The translations under genes were made by a program, and so were the position numbers. Source: Acidobacteriota bacterium (GTDB taxonomy: Bacteria > Acidobacteriota > Blastocatellia > RBC074). Taken from it: a stretch of DNA of 64,000 nucleotides. How positions within the stretch are numbered: position 1 is the stretch's first letter; each line of letters starts with the position of its first letter. Under the pieces are notes generated by a model that worked only from the letters and a program-made list of their open reading frames with translations, was not told where the DNA came from and searched no databases. Positions 28,995 through 38,161 of this stretch are shown here, one piece after another. Location of the stretch: positions 1 through 64,000 of the forward strand of contig JACPYM010000053.1 of NCBI GenBank assembly GCA_016196035.1, in the 5' to 3' direction.

Positions 28995-31472
28995 ATGAAA
29001 GCAATCCTTTCGGTCAGTTCAGTCAGTCTCTTTTTGTTGCTGCTTTCGGCACGCATCTTAGCACAAGCCGGACTTCAGCCCAGCGCCACGCAAAGCGGCC
29101 AATATCGCGGCTTCTGGATAGACACGTTCAACACAACCCTCAACAACCATAACGAAGTGCTGGCGATCATTGCCGATACCAAACGCGCCCATTGCAACGC
29201 GCTGTTCGTGCAAGTGCGCCGCCGGGGTGATTCCTGGTACCGCAATTCGCTCGAACCGCTGGCCGACCGCACACCAATCGAAGCAGGCTTCGATCCGCTG
29301 GCCGACCTGATCGCCGAAGCGCACGCCAACAACATCGAAGTGCACGCCTTCGTCATCGTCGGCGCGTTGTGGAATGGCAATCCAACCGCGAATCCACCGC
29401 GTCCACCTGAAAGCCCGCAACACGCTTTCAACCGGCACGGCTTCAATCAAGCGACGGGCAAACTTTACGAGGGCCGCGACAATTGGCTGACGCGCACCTT
29501 GCTGGCGGATGACGGGACGAACGTTTCATTCAACGGCCACCGCATCGGCAATGATTTCTGGCTTGATCTGGGGCATCCCGACGCCGCGCAATACACCTTC
29601 GACGTGCTGCTGCATTTGGTGCGCAATTACGATCTGGATGGCTTGCATCTGGATCGCATTCGTTACCCGGAAGTGACGGCGACGCAGAGTGGCGGCGCGA
29701 GCATTGGCTACAACGCCGTGAATGTGGCGCGCTTCCAAACGCGCTACGGCTTGGCTGAAGGCTCGACGCCCGCGCTGACGGATGCGCGCTGGCAACAGTG
29801 GCGGCGCGATCAGGTGACGAATCTGGTGCGGCGTGTGTACCTCAATGCCATTGCGCTCAAACCACGGTTGAAAATTTCGGGCGCGCTGATCGCTTTTGGC
29901 GGCGGGCCGACGACTGAATCAGCTTGGCAATCCGCCGAAGCGTACTGGCGCGTCTTTCAGGATTGGCGCGCGTGGACGGAAGAAGGCATCCTCGATCTGG
30001 CGATTCCGATGAATTACAAACGCGAGCACGTGATGTCGCAGGTGCCGCTCTTCAGTTCCTGGTATGAATGGACAAAGGATCACGCCTACGACCGCGCCGT
30101 ACTGCACGGCTTGGGCAGTTATCTGAATTCGCTGGAAGGCACGCTGCATCAAATCCGCGCGAGCCTTGTCCCTTCGCGCCAAGGCAATCCGGCGATGAGC
30201 GGCGTCGTGTTTTTCTCATTCGCCAACACGAATGACGCCGTCGCGGCAAATCCCTTTACCGGCGGGCGCGATACGCCGCGCCGTGCGTTTGCCGAATTCG
30301 CTGCCGCGCTCACCACCGGCAAGTCAGTGGACGGCACGCAAAGTTACGAAGTGCCCGACCCCAGCATTCAGCCTGTCTTTCCGCAATCCGTGCCGGTGCC
30401 CGTGCTGCCGTGGAAAGCCGCGCCGCAACTCGGTCACGTAATGGGTTTGGTCAAAAACAACAAAGGCGCGGTGTCTGACACCGCCGAAGTCCTGCTCACG
30501 CGCCTCACCGCTGACATTCCGCCCACAGGCCGCGCGAACATCCGCACCACCACCGACGGTAATGGCTTTTATGGCGGCGTAGACCTTGCGCCGGGCCGTT
30601 ATCGTGTGACCGTCACGCCCGTCGGCGAGCCGCCATACACCCCCGATGCGCCGGTGCGCGTGGTCGCGGGCAAGGTCACAAACTTTGACATTCTCTTGGA
30701 GCGCGGCGGCACGGTGCCCTATGGCGCAGCTTCGGTTTCCGCCGCCAGTTTCAGTGGCCCCACGCTCGCGCCCGAAACCATCGTCGCGGCCTTTGGCAAC
30801 GGACTCGCAACCAGTACGGCAGCGGCTACGGGCCTGCCGTTGCCCACGACACTGGCAACGACGACGGTCAAGCTCAAAGACAGCGCGGGTGTCGAACGCG
30901 CCGCGCCGCTGTTTTTCGTCTCGCCGCAACAAATCAATTATTTGATTCCGGCGGAAACGGCGGCGGGCCTGGCTTCCGTTTCAATTGAGGTGTTGCGCGA
31001 TGGTTTCCTGTTTTCTGTTTTGGGGAATCCACTCAACATCGTGCGCGCCGCGCCGGGATTGTTCACGGCCAACGCCAATGGCAGCGGCGCGCCGGCGGCG
31101 GTCGTCTTGCGCTTCAAAGCCGATGGCACACAAAGCACTGAATCCGTCGCGCAGCTCGATACCGCGCAAAACCGCTTCGTGCCGCAGCCTATTGAAGTCG
31201 GCGTGGAAGGCGACCGTGTATTCCTGATTCTCTTTGGCACCGGCGTGCGCGGCGCGGGGCCGGCTGAAACGGTGACGGCACAAGTGAACGGCTTGCCGCT
31301 GGACGTGTTGTTTAGCGGCGCGCTCAGCGGGTTTGCCGGGCTGGATCAAATCAACCTGCGCCTTTCGCGCGAAGTCTTGCAGGCGTTGGCGGGACGTGGC
31401 GAAACAGAGTTGTTGCTCTTCGCCGACAACCGTTTGGCGAATACAGTGCAATTGGTGGTGAAGGGGCAATGA
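28995..31472 (+). CDS. secreted GH10-like (GHL10) hydrolase with TIGR03437 C-terminal domain
   Basis: The 825-residue protein has a signal peptide (ending ILAQA) and then a glycosyl-hydrolase-like TIM barrel of the GHL10/DUF187 family at about 35-420. Visible motifs are QYRGFWIDTFN, HCNALFVQVRRRGDSWY, YDLDGLHLDRIRYP and ILDLAIPMNYKRE. A carboxypeptidase-regulatory-like beta-sandwich (about 475-565) follows. The last 230 residues are a TIGR03437 domain (SAASFSGPTLAPETIVAAFG, LFFVSPQQINYLIPAETAAG), a module abundant in Acidobacteria and of unknown function. GHL10 enzymes act on cell-wall or extracellular glycans; the substrate here is unknown. It shares its C-terminal module with the next gene, so the two may act together outside the cell. 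Confidence 0.88.
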   Translation: MKAILSVSSVSLFLLLLSARILAQAGLQPSATQSGQYRGFWIDTFNTTLNNHNEVLAIIADTKRAHCNALFVQVRRRGDSWYRNSLEPLADRTPIEAGFDPLADLIAEAHANNIEVHAFVIVGALWNGNPTANPPRPPESPQHAFNRHGFNQATGKLYEGRDNWLTRTLLADDGTNVSFNGHRIGNDFWLDLGHPDAAQYTFDVLLHLVRNYDLDGLHLDRIRYPEVTATQSGGASIGYNAVNVARFQTRYGLAEGSTPALTDARWQQWRRDQVTNLVRRVYLNAIALKPRLKISGALIAFGGGPTTESAWQSAEAYWRVFQDWRAWTEEGILDLAIPMNYKREHVMSQVPLFSSWYEWTKDHAYDRAVLHGLGSYLNSLEGTLHQIRASLVPSRQGNPAMSGVVFFSFANTNDAVAANPFTGGRDTPRRAFAEFAAALTTGKSVDGTQSYEVPDPSIQPVFPQSVPVPVLPWKAAPQLGHVMGLVKNNKGAVSDTAEVLLTRLTADIPPTGRANIRTTTDGNGFYGGVDLAPGRYRVTVTPVGEPPYTPDAPVRVVAGKVTNFDILLERGGTVPYGAASVSAASFSGPTLAPETIVAAFGNGLATSTAAATGLPLPTTLATTTVKLKDSAGVERAAPLFFVSPQQINYLIPAETAAGLASVSIEVLRDGFLFSVLGNPLNIVRAAPGLFTANANGSGAPAAVVLRFKADGTQSTESVAQLDTAQNRFVPQPIEVGVEGDRVFLILFGTGVRGAGPAETVTAQVNGLPLDVLFSGALSGFAGLDQINLRLSREVLQALAGRGETELLLFADNRLANTVQLVVKGQ

Positions 31473-31579
31473 CCTGGGTACGCACGCTTCCCAACGTGCA
31501 GTCTCGGCGTCAGACGCTTCCCTTCCGGCAGGAATTGGTCTCGCGCCGAGACTGCACGCGGGGAGCGTGCGTACCCAGG
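31473..31579. repeat. hairpin repeat family A, copy 2
   Basis: CCTGGGTACGCACGCTTCCC at the left pairs with the complementary right end (GGGGAGCGTGCGTACCCAGG), and GTGCAGTCTCGGC with GCCGAGACTGCAC. The element starts on the base after the stop of the GH10-like gene. It shares termini with copies 1 and 3 but has a different inner sequence. Confidence 0.88.
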
Positions 31580-31621
31580 CGCTAACGCGATTCGATAACT
31601 GAACTTACCTCTCTCAATCCG

Positions 31622-33445
31622 ATGAGCAAAAACACGTTGCCAACAATTCTTTTATGCCTCCTCTTGATTGCGGCTGGTGGGCTGCAAGCGATGGCACAAA
31701 CCACTGCACCAACGGTGCGACACCTGGAAATCAAACTTGAGCTTGACCGCGCGCAACCCAATGTGACAACCAGCGGCAAAGAGCGACTGATCACGCTCGC
31801 CGTGCCGCTTGAACAGGCCGCGCCATTCCTCGCGGTCGGCTTCGTCTGGCCGCAAGCCGCCGGGCAAACGCGCTTGAAACTGCGCAGTTCAGCGGATGGC
31901 GTAACGTGGAGCGAATGGTTGAAGCTGGCGCACGATGCCGATGCGACGAATGAAAATGGCGAGCAGGCAAGCAGCCTGGCGTTGTTACCAGCACAGACAC
32001 GCTTCATTCAATGTCACAGCGAAAGCGACAAAGCGCCCATCCGCAGCTTGCGCGTCCTCTTCATTAGCCCCGGCGCAACGCCGCGCGGGATGCGGGAACA
32101 GATTCAAAGCAAAATTCAAACCAACGTCATGAGCCAGCAACCTTCGACCAAATATCCCAAACCGCCCGTCGTTACGCGCACCGAATGGGGCTGCCCCGAC
32201 GGCCAGATCACGACGCACGGCACATTGAGTTACACCACCGTCACGCATCTGATCGTGCATCACACGGCGACCGGCAACACGGTGGCGAATAGCGACTGGC
32301 CCGCCGTAATGCGCAGCATCTGGAATTTCCACATCTTCTCGAATGGCTGGGCGGATATTGGCTATAACTATTTAGTTGACCCCAACGGCGTGATTTACGA
32401 AGGCCGCGCGGGCGGGGACAACGTGCTGGGCGCGCATTTCAGCGGCGTCAATGCCGGGACGCTGGGCGTTTCGATGATCGGCACCTTCACCGATGTCACG
32501 CCCAGCGAACAGGCGCTCAACAGCCTGCGCCGCCTCCTGGCCTGGAAAGCCGATCAGCGCGGGATTGATCCGACCAGCAAGTCGCGCCATGCGGCTTCGG
32601 GACTGGAACTCAACAATATCTCCGGCCACCGCGATGGGCCAGGCTCGACCGAATGTCCGGGCGATGCGTTGTATCCGCTGCTGCCCAGTTTGCGCGAAAG
32701 CGTGAAAGCTTTACTGACAAGCAGCGCTGCCGCGACCGTTTCCGCCGCCAGCTTCAGCGCCGACGCGCTCGCCGGCGAAGCCATCGTCGCCAGCTTCGGC
32801 AACGAATTGGCGACTGCGACGCAAGCGGCGGCGACGACACCGTTGCCGTTGAATTTGGCAGGCACGACCGTTGTCGTCCGTGACAGCGCCAATGTCGAAC
32901 GCCCAGCGCCGCTGTTTTTTGTCTCACCGGGACAGGTCAATTTTCAAATCCCGGCCGGCACGAAAACAGGCCCGGCTGCTGTGTTGATCGGCAATCCCGC
33001 CGGACGCATCGCCAGCGGCACGATCACGGTTGAACCGGTCGCGCCCGCGCTCTTTGCCGCCAACAGCAACGGACGCGAGGTACCCGCCGCCGTAGTGTTG
33101 CGAGTCAAAGCTGATGGCGCACAAAGCTATGAACCCGTCGCCGTGTTCGATCAAACGCAAAACAAATTCGTGGCCACACCGATTGACGTGAGCAATCCAA
33201 ATGAACAGGTTTTCCTGATCGCGTTTGGCAGCGGCTTCCGCAACCGCACTGCGCTGGCGGCGGTCGCGGCCCAAGTCGGCGGTGAACTCGCGCCCGTACT
33301 CTTTGCCGGGGCGGTCGAAGGCTTGGTCGGATTGGATCAATTGAACGTCCGCCTGCCGGGTAAGTTGGTTGGGCGCGGCGAGGTTGATTTCTTGTTGCAG
33401 GTGGATGGAAAAACCGCCGACACACTTCAGATTCGGATCAAGTAA
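31622..33445 (+). CDS. secreted peptidoglycan-recognition / amidase protein with TIGR03437 domain
   Basis: The 607-residue protein has a signal peptide (ending LQAMAQ), an N-terminal beta-rich region (about 30-165), an amidase-2/PGRP domain (about 180-360) and a TIGR03437 C-terminal domain (about 370-605). The amidase zinc ligands appear as HLIVHHTATGN, SGHRDG and STECPG, and RTEWGCPDGQ matches PGRP proteins. It should cleave N-acetylmuramoyl-L-alanine bonds of peptidoglycan, possibly of other bacteria since it is exported. The TIGR03437 module is homologous to that of the gene before it (LFFVSPGQVNFQIPAGTKTG). The MFS gene follows after five bases. Confidence 0.9.
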   Translation: MSKNTLPTILLCLLLIAAGGLQAMAQTTAPTVRHLEIKLELDRAQPNVTTSGKERLITLAVPLEQAAPFLAVGFVWPQAAGQTRLKLRSSADGVTWSEWLKLAHDADATNENGEQASSLALLPAQTRFIQCHSESDKAPIRSLRVLFISPGATPRGMREQIQSKIQTNVMSQQPSTKYPKPPVVTRTEWGCPDGQITTHGTLSYTTVTHLIVHHTATGNTVANSDWPAVMRSIWNFHIFSNGWADIGYNYLVDPNGVIYEGRAGGDNVLGAHFSGVNAGTLGVSMIGTFTDVTPSEQALNSLRRLLAWKADQRGIDPTSKSRHAASGLELNNISGHRDGPGSTECPGDALYPLLPSLRESVKALLTSSAAATVSAASFSADALAGEAIVASFGNELATATQAAATTPLPLNLAGTTVVVRDSANVERPAPLFFVSPGQVNFQIPAGTKTGPAAVLIGNPAGRIASGTITVEPVAPALFAANSNGREVPAAVVLRVKADGAQSYEPVAVFDQTQNKFVATPIDVSNPNEQVFLIAFGSGFRNRTALAAVAAQVGGELAPVLFAGAVEGLVGLDQLNVRLPGKLVGRGEVDFLLQVDGKTADTLQIRIK

Positions 33446-33450
33446 TTCGC

Positions 33451-34716
33451 ATGAACTCATTACAAGCTGAGACCGCGCCGCGCCCAGCGCTTTGGCCCGC
33501 GCGCGTGCCGATTTACTACGGTTGGGTGACGCTCTTGGTCGCCGCGCTCGCGATGGTCGGCACGTTGCCGGGCCGCACGCAAGGCTTGGGGCTGATTACC
33601 GAACCGCTCATGCGCGACTTGGGGATTGACCGCGTGCAGTGGGCGCAGATCAATCTCTGGGCCACGCTGATCGGTTCGCTGTTTTGCGTGGGCATAGGCC
33701 GTCTGATTGACCGGCTGGGCAGCCGCGTCGTGCTGACTACGGTGACGCTGTTGTTGGGCGCGGTCGTTGTGCTGTTGAGCGCGGCCCAAAGCGTCTGGCT
33801 GGTAGCGGTGTTGATCACGTTGACACGCGGCTTTGGGCAAAGTGCGCTTTCGGTCATCAGCCTGACCATCGTCGGCCAATGGTTTGTCAAAAAGCTGAAC
33901 CTGGCGATGGGACTTTATTCGGTGCTGCTGAGCATCGGATTTATGGTCGCCTTCCCGCTGACGGGCACGGCGGTTTTGCACAGCGGCTGGCGCGCGGCTT
34001 GGGCTGGCCTGGGGATGGCGCTCTTGCTGGGGCTTGCGCCGTTGAGTTGGGCGCTGATGCGGCAAACGCCCGAAGCGTGCGGGATTGCGTTGGACGGAGA
34101 GAAGCAAACGGCCCCAACAGCCGCAGATTTGACCGGCTACACCTTGCGCCAAGCTTTGCTGACGCCCGCTTTCTGGGTCTTTGCCTTAAGCAGTTCGGTG
34201 TACGGGCTGCTGGCTTCGGGCATCGCACTATTCAACGAATCCATTCTGGCCGAGCGCGGGTTTGACGCCGCCACTTATTACCGCACGCTGGTCATTACGG
34301 CGTTGACCGCGCTGGCGGGCAACTTTCTGGGTGGCTGGCTCAGTCAGCGTTGGACGATGAATCGGCTGATGGCAGGCGCAATGGCTTTGTTGGCCGGCGC
34401 GTTGCTGGCCTTGCCGCAGGTGCGCACGCAAGGGCAAGTCGCCGCCTGGGCGGTGGTCATGGGCGCGGCGGGTGGCGTCGTCATCGTCATCTTTTTTTCA
34501 TTCTGGAGCCGCACTTTCGGACGTGCCCATCTGGGGAAAATTCAAGGCGCGGCGCAAGCGCTGACGGTACTGGCCTCCGCCCTCGGCCCGTTGTTGCTGG
34601 CAGCCTGTGTGACCCGCACGGGTTCTTATGCAACGGTGTTTTATGTGCTGGCCTTGGTGGTGGGAGGGTTGGGAATTAGCGCCTGGATAGTACCGGTACC
34701 GCCGGAATCCAGCTAA
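33451..34716 (+). CDS. MFS transporter, 421 aa
   Basis: The sequence shows about twelve hydrophobic segments and the MFS loop motif between helices 2 and 3 (GRLIDRLGSRVVL). It starts with YYGWVTLLVAALAMVG, typical of the oxalate/monocarboxylate-type MFS group. The start is only five bases after the amidase stop, without a clear ribosome site, which suggests translational coupling. Import of products released by the upstream hydrolases is a reasonable but untested idea. Confidence 0.88.
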   Translation: MNSLQAETAPRPALWPARVPIYYGWVTLLVAALAMVGTLPGRTQGLGLITEPLMRDLGIDRVQWAQINLWATLIGSLFCVGIGRLIDRLGSRVVLTTVTLLLGAVVVLLSAAQSVWLVAVLITLTRGFGQSALSVISLTIVGQWFVKKLNLAMGLYSVLLSIGFMVAFPLTGTAVLHSGWRAAWAGLGMALLLGLAPLSWALMRQTPEACGIALDGEKQTAPTAADLTGYTLRQALLTPAFWVFALSSSVYGLLASGIALFNESILAERGFDAATYYRTLVITALTALAGNFLGGWLSQRWTMNRLMAGAMALLAGALLALPQVRTQGQVAAWAVVMGAAGGVVIVIFFSFWSRTFGRAHLGKIQGAAQALTVLASALGPLLLAACVTRTGSYATVFYVLALVVGGLGISAWIVPVPPESS

Positions 34717-34750
34717 AGGCATCAATGGATGAGGCCTTTTTCCGCCAGTC

Positions 34751-35800
34751 TTAGCGGCGCGCTTCGAGCAGGTCAAAGGGCGAGGTCAGGCCCAGCAATT
34801 CCTGAAAGTGCCGGTTCTCACGCAAGCCGGAAAAATCTGCGTCGTCAAAGGCCTGTGAACGAAACCGCGGTTGAATTTGAATCGAACGGCGCAGGTAATC
34901 AAGCGCCTGTTCGTGCGAACCCGTTTGAGCGTAGGTCGCCGCTAAGGAATAGAGAAAATGCGGTTCGTTAGGGTTTAACCGCAAAGCCTTTTCAAAGAAA
35001 TTGCGGGCCTGAGCAAAATCGCCCACGTTCAGGGCGTACACCCCACGGTCGTACAATTCATCGGCGGAAACGTTGCGCACCGGCACAACGGGTGCGGCAG
35101 TCAATTTCTGATGACAGACCTGCAAATACATCTGTGACCGGCTCAGGATTTCGACCTCTTGCGGAAATTTCTGTAACAACGTTTCAAACAGTTCTTTGGC
35201 CTCTTCAAACTGGCGCCGATTAAAGACCTTGACGGCCTGCTCAAACGCCCGTAACGCAGCCGGGGCCGCAGGTTTGCGGACTTCCGGTTTGGGCGCAGGT
35301 GGTGGTGGTGGTGGCGGCAAAATCTGCCGTAGCGTTGGCCTGGGTTTGTTGATAACGACCTGCGGCTTAACCAGCGGCTTTTCGCTTGGTTTAGCGGCCA
35401 AAGCCTGCGGTTTCAGGTCTTTCCGACGCGGCGGAGGCAATGGCTCGGCCCGGAAAGTTGCGGCGTTGCCAGACTTCGTGCTGGGTTTATCAGCTTTGCT
35501 TGACTTGGTATTTGCAGGAACCGGCTTCGTCGCAGGCGCGGACGCCCCCTTTTTGCTTTCAACGATCTTTTTCGCAATTGTTTTGGTGGGCTTCCTGACT
35601 GGCGCTGACGCGGCCTTTTTCGTCACGCCCTTTGAAGCCGTTGCCGGCCTGGTCAGCGGTTTGGCAGGCAAGCTCTTGCCAGGCTTTGCTTTAGCCGCTT
35701 TTGGCAAATTAGCTTTGGCGGGTATCGGAGCCGCCTTTGCTACTTTCGCCTTGGTTTTGACTTTGTTTTTGGGTTTGGCCTTTTTTGTGCTTGCTGCCAT
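34751..35800 (-). CDS. TPR protein with long histone H1-like basic N-terminus
   Basis: The 349-residue protein has a low-complexity N-terminal half (about 1-175) made of Lys/Ala/Pro repeats ([32 protein letters not shown]). This resembles histone H1 or AlgP-type nucleoid tails and ends in a run of nine prolines. The C-terminal half contains TPR-like helices ([65 protein letters not shown]). The basic tail could bind nucleic acid or be a disordered tether. There is no signal peptide. It converges with the MFS gene and is downstream of rimI, but a 405-base gap suggests its own promoter. Confidence 0.8.
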   Translation of the reverse strand: MAASTKKAKPKNKVKTKAKVAKAAPIPAKANLPKAAKAKPGKSLPAKPLTRPATASKGVTKKAASAPVRKPTKTIAKKIVESKKGASAPATKPVPANTKSSKADKPSTKSGNAATFRAEPLPPPRRKDLKPQALAAKPSEKPLVKPQVVINKPRPTLRQILPPPPPPPAPKPEVRKPAAPAALRAFEQAVKVFNRRQFEEAKELFETLLQKFPQEVEILSRSQMYLQVCHQKLTAAPVVPVRNVSADELYDRGVYALNVGDFAQARNFFEKALRLNPNEPHFLYSLAATYAQTGSHEQALDYLRRSIQIQPRFRSQAFDDADFSGLRENRHFQELLGLTSPFDLLEARR

Positions 35801-36205
35801 ATTCAGTTCTTCCCGTTAACCGAATGGAAACCCTTAACAGCTTTGGGGTAATCCGCACGAACACAACCCGTTTTACGCCCCAATGCAACGCCATATGCAT
35901 TGTAAGTGGCAGATTTATAACAGATTAGCGTTCCCAGTGTCAATTCACGCCTTTTTGGCAGCAGGTGAGACGGATGCTCAGGCAACCGGGCGAGGCGGGC
36001 ATCTCGCCTCTCAATCTGTTGATTTTCAATGGCTTAAATAAGAAGCGCGGCAAATCAAAATTGCCGTTCCAGGTGCAAGTTCCACACGCAACCCCGCAAT
36101 CATCAGAAATTGCTTCGCAAAACTTCAGGCGTCGCATCGGTTAATTTTAGGCTGGCTTCGCAACTTTCCACATCGGCGTGGGTCTTAACCCCACAGGTTC
36201 CACTC
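35801..36205. other. intergenic region upstream of the TPR gene
   Basis: I see no supported gene in these 405 bases. They are AT-richer than the flanks, with TTTATAACAGATTAGCG near 35911, and presumably carry the promoter of the TPR gene. No long inverted repeat is present, unlike most large gaps in this window. Confidence 0.4.
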
Positions 36206-36700
36206 TTAGGCATAAAGCGCTTTGACCATCAAATAGCCGTCATCGCCATTTGAATAATAACGATTCATCCGCTGTACCACGACATAACCCAAATGTTCGT
36301 ACAGTTGTTGCGCCGCCAGATTGTCAACGCGTACCTCCAGTCGAACGGTAATGATCCCGCGGGCGAGAAAGGTGCGTTCGACTTCGTGCATCAGCATACG
36401 GGCCAAACCGCGGCGGCGATGTTCGGGCGCTACCCCGATGGTGGTCAGATGGCCGCTGCCGTCTTCTTCGACTACGGCCAAAGCGAAGGCTCCCATTTCA
36501 CCATCGTCCGCGCGTATTTGCCGCGCGATGGTGTGCGGATTGGACAGTAAAAAGCGGAACGTATCCCGCTCATAAGCTTCCCCATTCAAAAAACAGCGCA
36601 AATCAAGTTGCCACACCTCATTCAGGTCAGCCAGCGTCATGGGACGCAACGCACCTTTGAACGGCAGTCTATAGATGGGGTGGTACTGGAAAACCTGCAT
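36206..36700 (-). CDS. rimI: ribosomal protein S18-alanine N-acetyltransferase
   Basis: This GNAT-fold acetyltransferase of 164 residues has the acetyl-CoA pyrophosphate-binding motif [14 protein letters not shown] and the C-terminal [24 protein letters not shown], typical of RimI. RimI acetylates the N-terminal alanine of ribosomal protein S18, although the group also contains related GNATs. The start has no clear Shine-Dalgarno site. It lies downstream of queA on the same strand, separated by a heptamer hairpin. Confidence 0.85.
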   Translation of the reverse strand: MQVFQYHPIYRLPFKGALRPMTLADLNEVWQLDLRCFLNGEAYERDTFRFLLSNPHTIARQIRADDGEMGAFALAVVEEDGSGHLTTIGVAPEHRRRGLARMLMHEVERTFLARGIITVRLEVRVDNLAAQQLYEHLGYVVVQRMNRYYSNGDDGYLMVKALYA

Positions 36701-36703
36701 AAA

Positions 36704-36766
36704 CCAGTGATCAGTGGTCAGTGGTCAGTGGTCATCTCTTCAACTAGCCACTGACCACTGATTACT
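36704..36766. repeat. heptamer-period hairpin E1
   Basis: The left arm is a tandem of CAGTGGT units (TCAGTGGTCAGTGGTCAGTG from 36711) and the right arm is its complement (AGCCACTGACCACTGATTAC, 36746-36765). It fills the gap between queA and rimI, and its right edge overlaps the queA stop codon (36765-36767). Confidence 0.85.
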
Positions 36767-37817
36767 AAACAATCAACATACAATCACCATAACTATAAAA
36801 CCGGTAACGCTCTGCCACGGCGTGGCGGTACGCGCGCAAGACCAATTCACGGCCCGCCAATGCTGAAACGAGCAAAAGCAGCGAAGATTGCGGCAAATGA
36901 AAATTTGTCAGCAAGGCGTCCACGCTTTTGAATTGATGCCCCGGATAGATAAAAAGTTCCGTTGCGCGTTGTTCGGCGCGCAACATGCCAGCGGCATTGG
37001 CGGCGCTTTCGAGCGCGCGCGTCGCGGTGGTGCCGACAGCCAGCACGCGCTGGCCAGCGGCTTTTGCCGTATTGATCGTTTGCGCCGCATCTGCGCTGAT
37101 TTCGTAATGCTCAGCCTCGATGCGATGCTCTTCGACCCGTTCGACCCGCACGGGTTGAAAGGTCGCATAGCCAACGTGATGGGTAATCTCAACGATCTGC
37201 ACGCCGCGCGCTTTCAATTCATCCAGCACGCGCGGCGTGAAATGCAACCCCGCCGTCGGCGCGGCAATCGCCCCGCGCTGTTTGGCAAAGACCGTTTGAT
37301 AACGCGGCTCATCCAGCCGTTCGGCAGTGTCGCGTTTGATGTAAGGCGGCAGCGGCGTATTGCCGATTGCATCCACCACCTGATTGAAATCGCCGTCGCA
37401 GGTGAAGCGGATGTGGCGCTTGCCGTCTTCCAACAGGCCGGTCACTTCGCCGCGTAACCGCCCCTCGCCGAATTCCACTTGCGCGCCCACTTTTAAGGCC
37501 CGGCCCGGACGTGCGATGACTTCCCATTCGTTGGTGGCGGCGTCGAGCAACCGTGACAACAAGGCTTCGACCTGGGCTCCACGTTCGCCCATCGGCAACA
37601 CGCGCTGCCCGCGCAACCGCGCCGGAAAGACGCGCGTGTTGTTGAGCACGACGACATCGCCCGCGTTGAGCAGCGTCGGCAATTCGGCAAAGGCGCTGTC
37701 GCGGAAGCTTTGCGCCGCGCGCTGAACGATGAGCATGCGCGAACGGTCACGTTGCGCCAGCGGTTCTTGCGCGATCAATTCATCGGGCAGGTCAAAATTG
37801 AATTCAGAGATGAGCAT
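36765..37817 (-). CDS. queA: S-adenosylmethionine:tRNA ribosyltransferase-isomerase
   Basis: QueA transfers and isomerises the ribose of SAM onto preQ1 in tRNA to make epoxyqueuosine. The 350-residue protein has the family length and motifs: FDLPDELIAQEPLAQRDRSRML at the N-terminus, VVLNNTRVFPARL, YQTVFAKQRGAIAAPTAGLHFT and TNFHLPQSSLLLLVSA. It starts five bases after the stop of the POTRA gene, so translation is probably coupled. It is part of a minus-strand series ruvA-ruvB-POTRA-queA-rimI. Confidence 0.96.
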   Translation of the reverse strand: MLISEFNFDLPDELIAQEPLAQRDRSRMLIVQRAAQSFRDSAFAELPTLLNAGDVVVLNNTRVFPARLRGQRVLPMGERGAQVEALLSRLLDAATNEWEVIARPGRALKVGAQVEFGEGRLRGEVTGLLEDGKRHIRFTCDGDFNQVVDAIGNTPLPPYIKRDTAERLDEPRYQTVFAKQRGAIAAPTAGLHFTPRVLDELKARGVQIVEITHHVGYATFQPVRVERVEEHRIEAEHYEISADAAQTINTAKAAGQRVLAVGTTATRALESAANAAGMLRAEQRATELFIYPGHQFKSVDALLTNFHLPQSSLLLLVSALAGRELVLRAYRHAVAERYRFYSYGDCMLIV

Positions 37818-37822
37818 CCTAT

Positions 37823-38137
37823 TTACTGTCGTTTGGGGCGCTCCTTTAGGTCGAAGATAACCACCATGCCGCCTCGTGGCCCCTCCTCAATAACGAACTT
37901 GCTTTTTGCTCTATCGAATATCCCAAGCGCCAATATCTGCTGGAAGTCGCGTTTAACTTGCGCCTCATCATATTTCTCGCCCGGCGTGGTTTTGATGTGT
38001 TTGCGTAGTTCTTCTGCTGTGATTGAACGATAACCTCTGAGTTCAACGTCTTCCACCAATATGCTTTGCGCTTGTGCCACCGCAAACAGACACAGGGCAA
38101 GCGGTAACGCATAAATAAGCCATTTTGTATTTCGCAT
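37823..38137 (-). CDS. exported single-POTRA-domain protein, 104 aa
   Basis: A signal peptide (RNTKWLIYALPLALCLFAVA) is followed by one POTRA fold: ILVEDVELRGYRSITAEEL, then the helical KTTPGEKYDEAQVKRDFQQILALGIFD and VVIFDLKERP, as in the first POTRA of BamA/Omp85 proteins. No barrel follows, because the frame stops right after the domain. It is a stand-alone periplasmic POTRA protein or a truncated BamA-like gene. The second of two ATGs is preferred, because GGAGG is five bases upstream. It is embedded between ruvB and queA with very short gaps. Confidence 0.8.
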   Translation of the reverse strand: MRNTKWLIYALPLALCLFAVAQAQSILVEDVELRGYRSITAEELRKHIKTTPGEKYDEAQVKRDFQQILALGIFDRAKSKFVIEEGPRGGMVVIFDLKERPKRQ

Positions 38138-38161
38138 CATTGCCTCCGTTTTGAAGCTACC

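Noticed and set aside
36704-36766. CRISPR-like tandem repeats (CAGTGGT units)
   Set aside because: Units are 7 nt without spacers and form a hairpin; no cas genes are present.
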